DNA of 64,000 nucleotides from Nocardia panacis. Its GTDB lineage: Bacteria; Actinomycetota; Actinomycetes; Mycobacteriales; Mycobacteriaceae. Location: assembly GCF_003598715.1 (NCBI RefSeq), contig NZ_QZFU01000015.1:62001-126000 (forward strand). The letters run 5' to 3'. This document shows positions 37,846 through 48,086 of the stretch, in pieces (position 1 is the first letter of the stretch; each line of letters starts with the position of its first letter). A program made the position numbers and the translations under genes. The notes beneath the pieces were generated by a model. The model ran no database searches. It had not been told where the DNA came from and worked only from the letters and a program-made list of their open reading frames with translations.

Positions 37846-38698
37846 TCTGCCCATCGTGGCGGTGCTGGGTGCGGGGATCATGGCCAACGCTGTCGCCAAG
37901 GTGCTTGATGCCCACGGATATCCGCTGCGTCGCTACAACCGCACTCCTGCGGCGATCGAGGGTCCGGCGGTAGCCTGCGCTTCGGCGGCCCAGGCCGCCG
38001 AAGGGGCGGGTGTGGTGTGGAGCTTCGTGCACAACGACGAGGCCAGTCGCGCCAGCTGGTTCGGCCCGCGCGGAGCACTCGCGTCCGTCACCGGTGGCAT
38101 CGTCATCGAAAGCTCCACGCTCTCACCACGTGCCGCCGATGCGTGGATGGAGCGCGCCGCGAGCGCCGGGGCTCATCCAGTGTTGGCGGCGGTGACCGGA
38201 AGTCGTGTCGGCGTCGAGAACGGCACTCTGCTGGCGTTCGCCGCGGGTAGCACGACGGCCATGCATCTGGCCGAGGCCCTGCTGTCGGTCGTGGCCTGCG
38301 AGGTGCTGCACTTCGACCGCGCTGCCGACGCGGCTGCGGCAAAACTGCTCAATAACGCCCTGGCGGCGACGATTCTCACAGCTCTGTCCGAAACACTCAC
38401 CGCCGCTAGCGCATTCGGTCTCGATCAACGACAACTGATCGAGGCGTGGTCTCGGTACGGATGGGCTGCCCCGGTCACCAGCGCCTACGGCGAGGCGATG
38501 CACGGCGGGGCTCACCGGCTCACCGACTGCTCATTGCGCGTGATCGCCAAGGATCTGCGGTACCTGCGCAGCGCCTTCGACACCCCGGTCCCGCCCTTGA
38601 TCGAGGCGACCGCCGCCCGCTTCGCCCACGCTGACGCGGCAGGACTTGGGGACTACGAAATGTCTGCGATCAGCGAATCAGACTGGGGTACATCATGA
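37838..38698 (+). CDS. NAD(P)-binding 6-phosphogluconate-dehydrogenase-like reductase
   Basis: A 286-residue protein of the beta-hydroxyacid dehydrogenase/imine reductase superfamily. The Rossmann start is VAVLGAGIMANAVAKVL, with YNRTP after strand 2; ESSTLSP is in the nucleotide domain, and the C-terminal all-helical domain contains AKLLNNAL, near the Lys/Asn site of hydroxyacid dehydrogenases. Reduction of a ketone, aldehyde or cyclic imine intermediate is the family-level role. The ATG overlaps the previous gene by 8 bases. Confidence 0.85.
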   Translation: MTDLPIVAVLGAGIMANAVAKVLDAHGYPLRRYNRTPAAIEGPAVACASAAQAAEGAGVVWSFVHNDEASRASWFGPRGALASVTGGIVIESSTLSPRAADAWMERAASAGAHPVLAAVTGSRVGVENGTLLAFAAGSTTAMHLAEALLSVVACEVLHFDRAADAAAAKLLNNALAATILTALSETLTAASAFGLDQRQLIEAWSRYGWAAPVTSAYGEAMHGGAHRLTDCSLRVIAKDLRYLRSAFDTPVPPLIEATAARFAHADAAGLGDYEMSAISESDWGTS

Positions 38699-39849
38699 TC
38701 GGGCAGGAATGTGACTGGTTCGCACATGCCGCCACCACCCCGCAGGCTGCTCGCGCGCAGGTCAATCACCAACTCGCCGTCTACACCGAGACGGCGCGCG
38801 ATTGCGCGCGAACCCACCTGAGCGAAGAAACCAGCGTCTGTGTGTCCGGGTCGCTGGCACGCGGGGAGCCTTCCTGTCGCTACCGCGACGGCGGCTATCT
38901 GCTGGGTTCGGACGTGGATCTGGTGGCCGTGCTCGACCACGACGACGATCACGGCGTCCTGTGCGTGGAGAAGTTTCTGTGCAGCGTGCGCGAACGTCAT
39001 CCCGAGATCGACACCACCGTGTTCGTGCTGCACCGGCCAAACCTGCGGCGAGTATCGGGACGGTTCGGGGCCGACTTGCACCATGCGGCGACCCAGCCGC
39101 TGTCCGGCCGGCCATTGACCGGGGTCGCCGCGCCCCGCATCAGCGAACGCGAAGCGCTGGAAGGGATCACACACCAACTGGCAACGATCTATTGTCCCGA
39201 CAGCCCTGCGGGGACGAACCCCTGGCAGAGCAAGACAGCGTTGGAAGCCCTGCGCGCGGTCGCGGCCCGCGATCTACCCGGCCCGCAGCGCTACAGCGCC
39301 CTGGCCGATGATCCAGCCGTGTGCGAGGTGGCCGACCCGATGTTGGTCGCGCGGCTCGTACGTGCCCGCGAGCTGAACACCGCGTCGCCGATCGCCGCGC
39401 ATCACTGCTATGAGCTGGTAGTAGCGGCGATGTGCTGCCTTTTCGGCGTCGCGATCGGTCACCGGGAGCTCATCGCCGCACTGCATACGCCCCGCACTGG
39501 AATGCATGTGCTCGACGGCTTCCAACATGCAGTAACAGCGGCGACGATCATTCTCTACGGGCCGAGCCGGCTGCGGCAGTCCGCCGCCTCGGCGCTGCAC
39601 CTCATTGTCACCGCGATCGACCGCGACACCCTACCTACCTCCCGCGACGCTGTCGACGCCTTGGTGCGGATCTCGCCGGTGGAATTCAGTCGCGGCATAG
39701 ACCATCCGAATCACGTTCTGCATCAACATCTTCAAGCCCTGCGGCGCGACTACTACAGCTGGCTCGGTCCCCACAACTTCGGTGCGCGGCCGGTGGCGAA
39801 CTACCGGGGACCCGCCCCCGACACCCGTATCCAGGAGGTTGACGCATGA
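38695..39849 (+). CDS. Nucleotidyltransferase-fold protein
   Basis: A 384-residue protein with the DNA-polymerase-beta type NTase signature: GSLARGE at residues 52-58 and the metal-binding DVD at 73-75 (LGSDVDLVAVLD), separated by a small insertion (PSCRYRDGGYLL). A long helical C-terminal domain follows. Families with this layout transfer nucleotides to antibiotics, proteins or small molecules. In this operon it may activate or modify the pathway product, or provide self-protection. The ATGA overlap with the previous gene supports co-translation. Confidence 0.75.
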   Translation: MIGQECDWFAHAATTPQAARAQVNHQLAVYTETARDCARTHLSEETSVCVSGSLARGEPSCRYRDGGYLLGSDVDLVAVLDHDDDHGVLCVEKFLCSVRERHPEIDTTVFVLHRPNLRRVSGRFGADLHHAATQPLSGRPLTGVAAPRISEREALEGITHQLATIYCPDSPAGTNPWQSKTALEALRAVAARDLPGPQRYSALADDPAVCEVADPMLVARLVRARELNTASPIAAHHCYELVVAAMCCLFGVAIGHRELIAALHTPRTGMHVLDGFQHAVTAATIILYGPSRLRQSAASALHLIVTAIDRDTLPTSRDAVDALVRISPVEFSRGIDHPNHVLHQHLQALRRDYYSWLGPHNFGARPVANYRGPAPDTRIQEVDA

Positions 39850-40187
39850 TCGAATGGCCCGACTGGGTACACACGCTGCCCACCCTTGCCACGCCCTACC
39901 CTGGCGGGCGCGGATATCTGATCGCGAGCCCGCACGGGCAAGTGGTGCTCTGGTCTTTTCCCCACGGCGCGCTGGTTCCGCGCCACCAGCACGGCCCGCA
40001 GATCGGCGTCGTCGTCGCCGGCGCGGTGGAGCTGACAACGGAGGGGATCACCCGCAGAGTGGCGGCTGGGGAAAGCTTCGCACTCGGGAACCAGGTGCCG
40101 CATTCGGCGACCGTAGGACCAGGAACGCTGGTGGTCGAAATATTCTCCGACAACGACCGCCATACCCCGACCCCGCCCGCATCGTGA
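39846..40187 (+). CDS. Single-domain cupin
   Basis: A 113-residue cupin. The first motif is in VPRHQHGPQIGVVVAGAVEL and the second in ALGNQVPHSATVG, leaving His residues as likely metal ligands. Cupins of this size act as isomerases, dioxygenases or small-molecule sensors. A cupin (BacB) also acts next to BacA in bacilysin synthesis, which is suggestive given the BacA-like domain two genes upstream. The order is not the same, so this remains inference. The gene overlaps the previous one by 4 bases. Confidence 0.8.
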   Translation: MIEWPDWVHTLPTLATPYPGGRGYLIASPHGQVVLWSFPHGALVPRHQHGPQIGVVVAGAVELTTEGITRRVAAGESFALGNQVPHSATVGPGTLVVEIFSDNDRHTPTPPAS

Positions 40188-41389
40188 CGGTCCACATCCT
40201 TGAGGCCGCACGAGTTCTCACCGGCCGGGGACAAGTCCTGACCCCCGGCACAGTAGTGCTCACCGATCGGCGCATCGTTTGGGTCGGCCTGTCCCGACAG
40301 TTGCCCAAGCCCTGGGCAGCGGTACCGGCCACCGCGCGAATCCGGTTGCCGGAAGCCACGATCCTGCCCGGTTTGATCGACGCGCATGTACATCTGAGCT
40401 TCGGTGGCGCACCGAGGCCGCCGGTCGCGCTGCTGGCCACGACGCGTATGGAGGTGGCCGCCACGATCCATGCGGCGTTGCGGCAGCTGCGGGACGCTGG
40501 GATAACCACCGTGCGTGATCTCGGCGCGCCCCGGTACATCGACAGCAGTACCCTGGCCGACCTCGATGCGGGGCCGCGCGTACTGACCGCGACCATTCCG
40601 CTTACCGTGGCCGGAGGTCACTGCGCCGGGCTCGGCGGCGCGGTCAGCGAGACCGCCGAAATTGATCAACTCGTCGCGGCCAATGCCACGCGCGGCGCCG
40701 ACTGGATCAAGGTCATGGTCACCGGCGGTTTCACCACTGGCGGCCGATCCTCTCCCTACGAGCCCCAGTTCACCGATGACCAGCTCGCCAGGATCGTCAC
40801 GGCGGCCCGCGCTCACGGCCTGCCGGTCGCCGCGCACGCGCACGGCTCCGCCGGAATCCGCCAGGCTGTCGGCGCGGGCGTCGATTCCATCGAGCACTGC
40901 ACCTGGATGACCCCCGACGGATTCGACCTCGATCACGGGGTGGTGCGCGAGATAGTCAATCGGCGAATCATGGTGTGCCCCACGATCAATCACCACGCGC
41001 GCGATGCGACAGGGCGTTTGCCGTGGGCTGTGCGCCGCGAGCAATTGCGAGTCATGCTCGACGCAGGTGTCCGGCTGATTCCGGGAACCGATTCGGGTAT
41101 TCCGCAGACCCCGCACGACCAGTACGCGTATTCCCTGCCTATCTGGACCGATCTCGGATACAGCGCGGCCGACATCATCGAACTGGCCACCGCAGCCGCC
41201 GCGCAAGCGCTCCGCATCGACCATCTCACCGGTACGCTCACCGCCGGACACGTGGGCGATCTGATCGCGGTGCCCGGCGATCCGATGACCGATCTCGGGG
41301 CGCTGACCACTCCTGTCGTGGTCGCGACCGCTGGGCACCTGCACTACCCCGACACCACAACCACAGCTGAGGAGAACACCCGACCATGA
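40184..41389 (+). CDS. Metal-dependent amidohydrolase
   Basis: A 401-residue amidohydrolase of the imidazolonepropionase/prolidase-like group. Metal ligands are in DAHVHLSFGG, a likely bridging Lys in WIKVMVTGG, His in VAAHAHGSAG and IEHCTWM, and the catalytic Asp in GTDSGIPQTP. The GTG at 40184 overlaps the cupin stop (GTGA). It should hydrolyse a cyclic amide, peptide or related bond, but the substrate cannot be read from sequence. It may be a tailoring or deprotection step. Confidence 0.85.
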   Translation: MTVHILEAARVLTGRGQVLTPGTVVLTDRRIVWVGLSRQLPKPWAAVPATARIRLPEATILPGLIDAHVHLSFGGAPRPPVALLATTRMEVAATIHAALRQLRDAGITTVRDLGAPRYIDSSTLADLDAGPRVLTATIPLTVAGGHCAGLGGAVSETAEIDQLVAANATRGADWIKVMVTGGFTTGGRSSPYEPQFTDDQLARIVTAARAHGLPVAAHAHGSAGIRQAVGAGVDSIEHCTWMTPDGFDLDHGVVREIVNRRIMVCPTINHHARDATGRLPWAVRREQLRVMLDAGVRLIPGTDSGIPQTPHDQYAYSLPIWTDLGYSAADIIELATAAAAQALRIDHLTGTLTAGHVGDLIAVPGDPMTDLGALTTPVVVATAGHLHYPDTTTTAEENTRP

Positions 41390-42192
41390 GTGCCAGCGGC
41401 CCTACCCTGTCGTCGGAATACGCTTCCGCCACAGCACTACAGATCCGCATCGACGCCCACGACCATCACAGCGAGCACCCCGACGATCCCACGGGCGCGG
41501 TCTTGAGCCTGCTCGAGCTGACCGGCACCGAAAACCTCGCCGATATCGGGTGCGGCGATGCCCGTTTCCTGGCGCAGATAATCACCGGAGGACACCGTGG
41601 GCGGGTGGTCGGTGTCGATACCTCGCCCGCCATGGTCGCGGCGGCCGCCGCCATCCCCGGAGTCGATGCCACTCTCGCCGACGCGGAACACCTGCCCTTC
41701 GCGGACGAGGAGTTCGACCGGACCACCGCTCGCCACATGCTTTACCACGTTCCCCATCCCGACGTCGCCTTGCGCGAATTCCGTCGCATCACGCGCCCTG
41801 GCGGCCATGTCGTCGTCACGGTCAACCATCCCGGAACCTGCGCGCACACACGGGAACTGGTGGCGCGTCACGCCCGCCGGTACGGGCTTGATCCGGTTGA
41901 GGAGATGGCCAACAGCGTCACCTCGTCCACGCTGCCGGACATGATGGACTCCGTGTTCGGCAACGCCAGCGTGCACCGCTTCGACAACGCCTTGGTCTTC
42001 GCGAGCCCGGCACCGCTGCTGCGATTCGCCGAGGCGCTGTTCTCCTTCTGCGGAGTCGATCCCGATAGCCCCCATCGCGCGGAGATCCGCGCTGCGGTCT
42101 CCGCGGAGATCAACACGTGGTTCGCCGCTCACCCAGGCCAGGCGTGGCGTGACCCCAAGGGCTATATCGCTGTCGTGGCCACAGTCAACTGA
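41386..42192 (+). CDS. SAM-dependent class I methyltransferase
   Basis: A 268-residue methyltransferase. Motif I is NLADIGCGDARFLA, followed by VVGVDTSPAMV (acidic residue binding the ribose), a post-I ADAEHLPFADEEFD and HMLYHVPHP. The C-terminal half is large enough to hold a substrate lid. O- or N-methylation of the pathway product is likely. It overlaps the amidohydrolase gene by 4 bases (ATGA). Confidence 0.87.
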   Translation: MSASGPTLSSEYASATALQIRIDAHDHHSEHPDDPTGAVLSLLELTGTENLADIGCGDARFLAQIITGGHRGRVVGVDTSPAMVAAAAAIPGVDATLADAEHLPFADEEFDRTTARHMLYHVPHPDVALREFRRITRPGGHVVVTVNHPGTCAHTRELVARHARRYGLDPVEEMANSVTSSTLPDMMDSVFGNASVHRFDNALVFASPAPLLRFAEALFSFCGVDPDSPHRAEIRAAVSAEINTWFAAHPGQAWRDPKGYIAVVATVN

Positions 42193-42218
42193 CCGTATCC
42201 CTAGGAGGATTCGTACCC

Positions 42219-43205
<987 letters not shown>

Positions 43206-43351
43206 CCACGGAGTACCGGCCGAGTCTGGGCCGCCCCACGGGTTTGGATTCGGCCCGCCAGCGGTGGTGATAAGACGGCAGGGGAATGTGTCGGTAGTCG
43301 TCGCTACGTTCGGCCCTGAGACCGGATTGACTCCGAGTTGATGGGGGCCGA

Positions 43352-44071
43352 ATGAGCTACTTTCCAATCGTGATGGCACTGCTCGCCATCCCCGCGTTTC
43401 TTGTTCAGGTCCGAACTTACGGCCAGGACGGATGGCTGGAGGTACGTCCCGGTGCACGCAAACGCCAGCGGCGGATCAAGCGACTCAAGGAGGTCGTGGA
43501 ATCACTGGACACTGATGACCCTCCACAGCAGATCGAACAGGAACTCGCCGCCGCCAAGCGAGACCTCGAATCCCTCTTCGTGGTGACGACCGACGCCAAC
43601 GAACAACGAGTCACGGACCGCTCGGCGGTGATGTTCATGTCCCTGATGGCAATGGTCTACCTCGTGTGGCTCCTGCCGATTTCGATTGGCGTCGGCATAC
43701 CGTTCTACGTGGCTGCGCTGATCTGGATCGGGCCATACATCAACGCGAGGCAGCGTCGGCAAGCCCGGTGCCTGCTGTATGTCCGACTCGGTGCACGCTC
43801 GGATGTCCCGGCCATCCCTGAACTGTCGTGCTGGCCGTTCGTCTCACGCGGAATCAGCGCGTTCCGGATGACGCGATGGTTGAACATGTGCCTGGGCAAC
43901 GGTGAACCATGTGCGCCGCAGGACATCACTGCTGAAGAGATCGCAGCACTGCGAACCAAGATCGAGCAGTGGTGCGCCAACCCCTGGTGGCGACGGGCTG
44001 AGAGCCACTGGGAATCGCTCAGTGCTGCACTCTCGCGCGTCGCCCAGCGGCGACCATCAACCGATCCGTAG
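43352..44071 (+). CDS. Membrane protein of unknown function
   Basis: A 239-residue protein with an N-terminal hydrophobic segment (FPIVMALLAIPAFLV), a charged helix likely to be coiled coil (about residues 35-75, KRLKEVVESLD, IEQELAAAKRDLESL), and a hydrophobic hairpin around residues 92-130. The soluble C-terminus is helical with Trp-rich ends. No domain is recognised. It lies 146 bases beyond the operon and may be independent. Confidence 0.65.
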   Translation: MSYFPIVMALLAIPAFLVQVRTYGQDGWLEVRPGARKRQRRIKRLKEVVESLDTDDPPQQIEQELAAAKRDLESLFVVTTDANEQRVTDRSAVMFMSLMAMVYLVWLLPISIGVGIPFYVAALIWIGPYINARQRRQARCLLYVRLGARSDVPAIPELSCWPFVSRGISAFRMTRWLNMCLGNGEPCAPQDITAEEIAALRTKIEQWCANPWWRRAESHWESLSAALSRVAQRRPSTDP

Positions 44072-44141
44072 CACGAGTCCATGTCTGCCGCCCATCAAGT
44101 CTCGGCAGCCGGCCTGACACTGCCTGCGGGTCACCGAGTCT

Positions 44142-44345
44142 TTATCGGTCGTATCCGCGCTCGTTGAAGTGATCGCCGATGTCCTGATCGTGCTGCGGTG
44201 GCAAACGTTCGGGTTCGCCCGTGGACGCCGAGCGATCGGATTCGCTGGACCCGACTACACCGAAGTCACGTGCGCCGTCGAGCACACGCTGCATCTGGGC
44301 TGACAGCTGGTGGTCCTGATCGGTCGGGACCGGTGGAGGTGCCTG
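44142..44345 (-). pseudogene. 3' remnant of a second relaxase gene
   Basis: On the minus strand the frame ends with PPVPTDQDHQLSAQMQRVLD, then GARDFGVVGSSESDRSAS and a stop at 44142. This closely matches the C-terminus of the relaxase encoded at 53015-54691 (PVPQAEGERQVSAQMQRVLDGALDFG). The similarity stops near 44345, where an amidinotransferase frame begins on the opposite strand. Nothing else of the relaxase is present here. It is evidence of an old recombination between relaxase-bearing elements. Confidence 0.8.
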
Positions 44346-44348
44346 TAT

Positions 44349-45107
44349 ATGCCTCCCATCGTGGAAACCGCCCCGCACATCCGTGGGCGCGTGTTCGAGA
44401 ACGACTACCTCAAACCGCATTTCTACCGCTACCTCGATGCGGGGTCGGGGTGGGTCGCAATGCCCCGGCCCGCGCTGGCGCGGCGCTCTCTCGATCCCGG
44501 ATACTTCGACGGCCGGCCCGTGGATTTGACCGGTATCACCGACGATCCCGAGACCCGTGCCCTGCCGGGCCTGGGCTACGAAATGATCTTCGACGGCGCG
44601 CAATGCGTGCGCTTCGGCCGCGATGTGCTGGTCAACGTCGCCAACGCCAACCACGAGCACGGATTTCGTTGGCTTCAAAGGATGTTCCCGCAATTTCGCC
44701 TGCACCGGCTCGACGCCATCGCCGATTCCCACATCGACAGCATCGTGGTGCCGCTGCGGCCGGGCCTGCTGATGCTGCGCTCGATGCGGTACCGCGACAT
44801 GCTCCCGGCACCACTTCGAGAGTGGGACATCGTAATACCGCCCGAACAGGACGAGTCCGTATTCCCCGACTACGGCCCGTTCGGCTTCCGCCTCACGAGC
44901 CGCTATATCGACATCAACGTGCTCTCGATCGACGAGAACACCGTGATCGTGAACTCACTCTGTCCGGATCTGATGCGCACGCTGGAGAAGCAGGGCCTGA
45001 CCGTCGTGCCGGTCCGCCACCGTCACCGTCGCCTGTTCGGCGGCGGATTCCACTGCTTCACCCTCGACACGGTGCGCGCCGGCGGATTCCAGGACTACTT
45101 CGCATGA
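44349..45107 (+). CDS. Glycine/inosamine amidinotransferase-like, 5'-truncated
   Basis: A 252-residue protein that aligns with the last two thirds of arginine:glycine amidinotransferases. Catalytic residues are kept: Asp 82 (FDGAQCVRFGRD), His 128 (SHIDSIVV) and nucleophile Cys 236 (GGGFHCFTLD). Family members are about 345-420 residues and begin with a NEWDPLEEVIVG module. That module is absent, because the gene starts exactly at the junction with the relaxase remnant. The protein is probably inactive or misfolded unless a partner supplies the lost part. Its stop overlaps the next gene (ATGA). Confidence 0.75.
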   Translation: MPPIVETAPHIRGRVFENDYLKPHFYRYLDAGSGWVAMPRPALARRSLDPGYFDGRPVDLTGITDDPETRALPGLGYEMIFDGAQCVRFGRDVLVNVANANHEHGFRWLQRMFPQFRLHRLDAIADSHIDSIVVPLRPGLLMLRSMRYRDMLPAPLREWDIVIPPEQDESVFPDYGPFGFRLTSRYIDINVLSIDENTVIVNSLCPDLMRTLEKQGLTVVPVRHRHRRLFGGGFHCFTLDTVRAGGFQDYFA

Positions 45108-46018
45108 ACGCCCTCGGCCCCTCCACCGAGGTCGCCACGGTGGGCGAAGCGATTGGATACAAGTCCGAATTGCTTTGGCGAATAAGGACTCTGCTGCGCG
45201 GGCTCGGCTTCGCCGAAGTCGTGACACCGGTCTTTCGACAGGCAGACGACCTGACCGGGCTTCGCCCGCCCGCCGAGGTCGGCGGTCGCGGGTTCCTGCG
45301 CAGCATGATCGGCCCGGCGCTGCGGTACAACCTGCAACACACCCCGCGCGTCTACGAGATCGGAGCCTGCTTCCGCCCAGACCAACCCGACCCCACCCAC
45401 AGCCGCGAATTCTCGATGCTCGATCTCTACGCCGCCGACGAGTCATTCGAGTTCCTGATCGCTCTGGCCGAACGGCTGGTGCACCTCGCCTATCCCGGCC
45501 CGCTGCCGCGGATCTCAGTCGCCGAACACCTCACCGCCACCCTCGGCGTCGATCTCGTCAGCGAGACCCTCGACGCGCACACCGGGGCACTCGCCCAACA
45601 TCTGCACCTACCCAAGAACACGCCGCTGCGCGATCTGCTCGATGCCTACATCCGGGCCGAGCTCGAGCCGCGCACCCTTGGATCGGCAGCGACACTGACC
45701 GACATGCCGTTGGGCGGCAACGAGCCGTGCGCGCAACGCCGTCGCGGCACCGCAGCGGTGCTCAACCGGTTCGAGGTGTTCATCAACGGCCTCGAGGTGG
45801 TGCACGGCTACGAGGACGAGACCGACACCGACGAATTCGTCACCCGCGCCCGCGGCGTCGGACTGTTCAACCCCGAGCAGCAACGCATCGTGGACGCCGT
45901 ACGGGACGGCACCGTCCCGGCCCACAGTGTCGGCCTCGGCATCGGCATCGAACGGCTGTGCATGGCTGCTACCGGGGTCGCCGATATCGCCCAATTTCGG
46001 CAATCCGCATGCTTCTGA
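45104..46018 (+). CDS. Stand-alone class II aminoacyl-tRNA-synthetase-like ligase
   Basis: A 304-residue catalytic core of the class IIb (lysyl) synthetase type, without an anticodon-binding domain, as in EpmA/GenX. Motif 2 is in VYEIGACFRPDQPDP and REFSMLDLYAAD; motif 3 is GLGIGIERL at about residues 277-285. EpmA attaches beta-lysine to elongation factor P. Other stand-alone cores make aminoacyl adenylates or amide bonds in secondary metabolism. Coupling to an amidinotransferase gene points to the latter, but this is inference. Confidence 0.8.
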   Translation: MNALGPSTEVATVGEAIGYKSELLWRIRTLLRGLGFAEVVTPVFRQADDLTGLRPPAEVGGRGFLRSMIGPALRYNLQHTPRVYEIGACFRPDQPDPTHSREFSMLDLYAADESFEFLIALAERLVHLAYPGPLPRISVAEHLTATLGVDLVSETLDAHTGALAQHLHLPKNTPLRDLLDAYIRAELEPRTLGSAATLTDMPLGGNEPCAQRRRGTAAVLNRFEVFINGLEVVHGYEDETDTDEFVTRARGVGLFNPEQQRIVDAVRDGTVPAHSVGLGIGIERLCMAATGVADIAQFRQSACF

Positions 46019-46072
46019 GAACGCAGCATCGCCGGGCACACCGGACCTGACGCCACGCCCACGGGCGCCGAG

Positions 46073-46435
46073 TCATTGCAGCGGGGGAAGCCAGGAGACC
46101 GCGTTATCGGCAAAGCTCTGCTTGACCGGCACCATGTCGGCGTGATCGTCCAACGCCATTATCGTGACCCCGACCAGGCCGGCCTCGTCGCCTTTGGACG
46201 CCATGGTCGATCCGCAGGTGGGGCAAAACCCGCGGCAGATCTGCGGGAACGTCTCGAACCAGGTCGGCTCCCCACCTGGCCCGGTCCACTCGAATCCTTC
46301 TTCAGGGAAGGACACCCATGACATCGCCGGCGCACCTGAAAGCAGCTGGCAATGCTCACAGCTGCACAGATGCGGAAAATCGGGGTCGCCGGTCGCGGAA
46401 AACCGGATACTGCCGCAGAGACAGCCGCCGTTCAC
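46073..46435 (-). CDS. GFA-family zinc-binding protein
   Basis: A 120-residue member of the GFA (glutathione-dependent formaldehyde-activating enzyme-like) family. The Cys ligands for two zinc sites are visible: CLC at residues 5-7, CSCEHC at 24-29 and CPTC in the second half. It ends with the typical NAVSWLPPL. Most members have unknown function despite the family name. A frameshifted relative lies 2 kb away at 48087-48456. Confidence 0.88.
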   Translation of the reverse strand: MNGGCLCGSIRFSATGDPDFPHLCSCEHCQLLSGAPAMSWVSFPEEGFEWTGPGGEPTWFETFPQICRGFCPTCGSTMASKGDEAGLVGVTIMALDDHADMVPVKQSFADNAVSWLPPLQ

Positions 46436-46819
46436 TTAACTCCTCGGTTGTTGGGCACCATCCACGAATCAGTAGAGCCTGTCGTCCATCCGATGTCTCC
46501 ACCGAGCAGACACCGACCCACTCTGCCACGCAGCCGCCAACGAGTCCGACTACATGGCGAAGTTGTCCAGCCGCCATGTGGATGCCCGAGATGATCTCGC
46601 CCCGTCGATCTTCTGCCGCGCCGCGCTGACCGGTTTGCTCAGCGCGGTATGCGGCAATACAGTGCGGTGGCGCCAGCACCCCGCGGAACTTTGAGGCGAT
46701 CAACGTGAGCAACCTGGCCACCTTCGACTAGGACTACCGAGTGCCGAATGTTCGGAATTCGGGCACGTCTCCAATCCAAGCCGTTTCCCCGCCGCTACCA
46801 TCGCCCCGCGCGTGGCTGG
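46436..46819. other. No supported gene
   Basis: About 380 bases between two minus-strand genes. Short frames exist on both strands, and a plus-strand stretch near 46550-46690 has somewhat protein-like content, but none has a start, a ribosome-binding site or a recognisable motif. It is probably degraded coding sequence. Confidence 0.45.
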
Positions 46820-47848
46820 CTAGTGCATCAGCTCGGTGTGGGCGTGCTCCAGCGCCGTCGGGCAGACGTAGAGCTGCTGGTCGTAGCCGCTACCTATTTG
46901 GACCGCAGTGTGGTTGAAGCCGATAAGTGGTTCATGCGCCGGTTCCTCGTGTGGGAGCCAGCTGCTGTCGCCGCGGGCCTCGAACGTGGCGATGGTCAGT
47001 AGGGCATCCATGTCGCTGCCGCAGGTAGGGCAGAGCCGGGGGTGGGGATCGGTGGCGCCCCAGCGAGGCCAGCCGCCCACCTTCCAGCCGGGTGCGCCAG
47101 CCAACTCATTGTCGTAGAACTCCTGCGGGTACGACGCGTAGGCGCTGTCCACACCCGTCTCGGCCGCCTGCCACACGCTCCAGTTTCCAATCTGCTCTTG
47201 GAGTTCCTTGCTCAACTCCAGGTGGTCGGGGTATTCGGTGACCTGCTCCGGGTTGAGCAGGCACGGCTCGGGCAGGTAGTCGTCGAACTGCATCGCGGGC
47301 GGTTCGGGGGGCATGGCGAGGATGTCGGTGATTGTGGCGGCCGACCGCCAGAACAGCGCGGTCTTGGGCATGATCGGGTGGTCGAAGGGGCACCACAAGA
47401 CCTGGAGCAGGTCTGTGCCTTCAGGCGTGTGCAGATCGGGCACGTCGCGCGCGTAGAGCTGCGCGACCGGCAGCATCGCTATGGAACCCTCATAGGGGGC
47501 GATCGCCAACGTGACCGGATGCTCCTGTGCCGGGCGGATTCGCTCGAGGGTCTCTCGTTCCTGCGGGGTCAGGGTCCTGCCGCGCGAGGCCGCACGGATC
47601 CGTCGTTCCCGCCTCACGTCCGTTGGGGACAGGGCCGGGTTCATTCCGTCCACTACATGAGGTCCGTCGCAGTGCGGCCACGGCTCGGCGGCGGGCCAGA
47701 GCAGCGGTCCGCCGATGGAACTATCCTGCGGTGACGGCGCCCCTGGGCGCGGGTGCAACCGGGTCGCCGTGCGTGCCAGCGGAGCCAGTCGAGGGAAGAC
47801 GGTGGTGACGTCGAACGGCCGCGGCGGAGTGGTCGGGGTACTGGTCAT
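46820..47848 (-). CDS. DUF1963-like protein
   Basis: A 342-residue protein. After PRPFDVTTVFPRLAPLARTA comes GGPLLWPAAEPWPHC, the segment typical of actinobacterial DUF1963 (YwqG-like) proteins. A C-terminal CPTCGSDMDALLTIATFE could hold a zinc ion. The ATG at 47848 is chosen because upstream residues (to 48040) are Cys/Pro-rich noise. The function is unknown; it is often found among immunity or regulatory proteins. Confidence 0.65.
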   Translation of the reverse strand: MTSTPTTPPRPFDVTTVFPRLAPLARTATRLHPRPGAPSPQDSSIGGPLLWPAAEPWPHCDGPHVVDGMNPALSPTDVRRERRIRAASRGRTLTPQERETLERIRPAQEHPVTLAIAPYEGSIAMLPVAQLYARDVPDLHTPEGTDLLQVLWCPFDHPIMPKTALFWRSAATITDILAMPPEPPAMQFDDYLPEPCLLNPEQVTEYPDHLELSKELQEQIGNWSVWQAAETGVDSAYASYPQEFYDNELAGAPGWKVGGWPRWGATDPHPRLCPTCGSDMDALLTIATFEARGDSSWLPHEEPAHEPLIGFNHTAVQIGSGYDQQLYVCPTALEHAHTELMH

Positions 47849-48086
47849 AGCCGAGATCTTGCCGAATGGCTCTGACAACGTGCTTGCACAGCTCGAACCG
47901 GGTAGCACGGGCTTGTGAAAGATCAACGAACCGAGGACCTTTGGCGCGCCAGCCGAACGCACGCACATCGGCATGAGCGCGCACTTGAGCAGAGTATGGC
48001 CAGCAATCGGGTCGGGGAAGTTACCCAGTGGCGCCGCCATGACCCCGGGGCGTCATCGACACAACATCAGCGCGTCGACTTGCTTG

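Noticed and set aside
39782..41389. Amidohydrolase start at 39782
   Set aside because: The upstream extension would run through the whole cupin gene in another frame. The GTG at 40184, overlapping the cupin stop, fits the family N-terminus.
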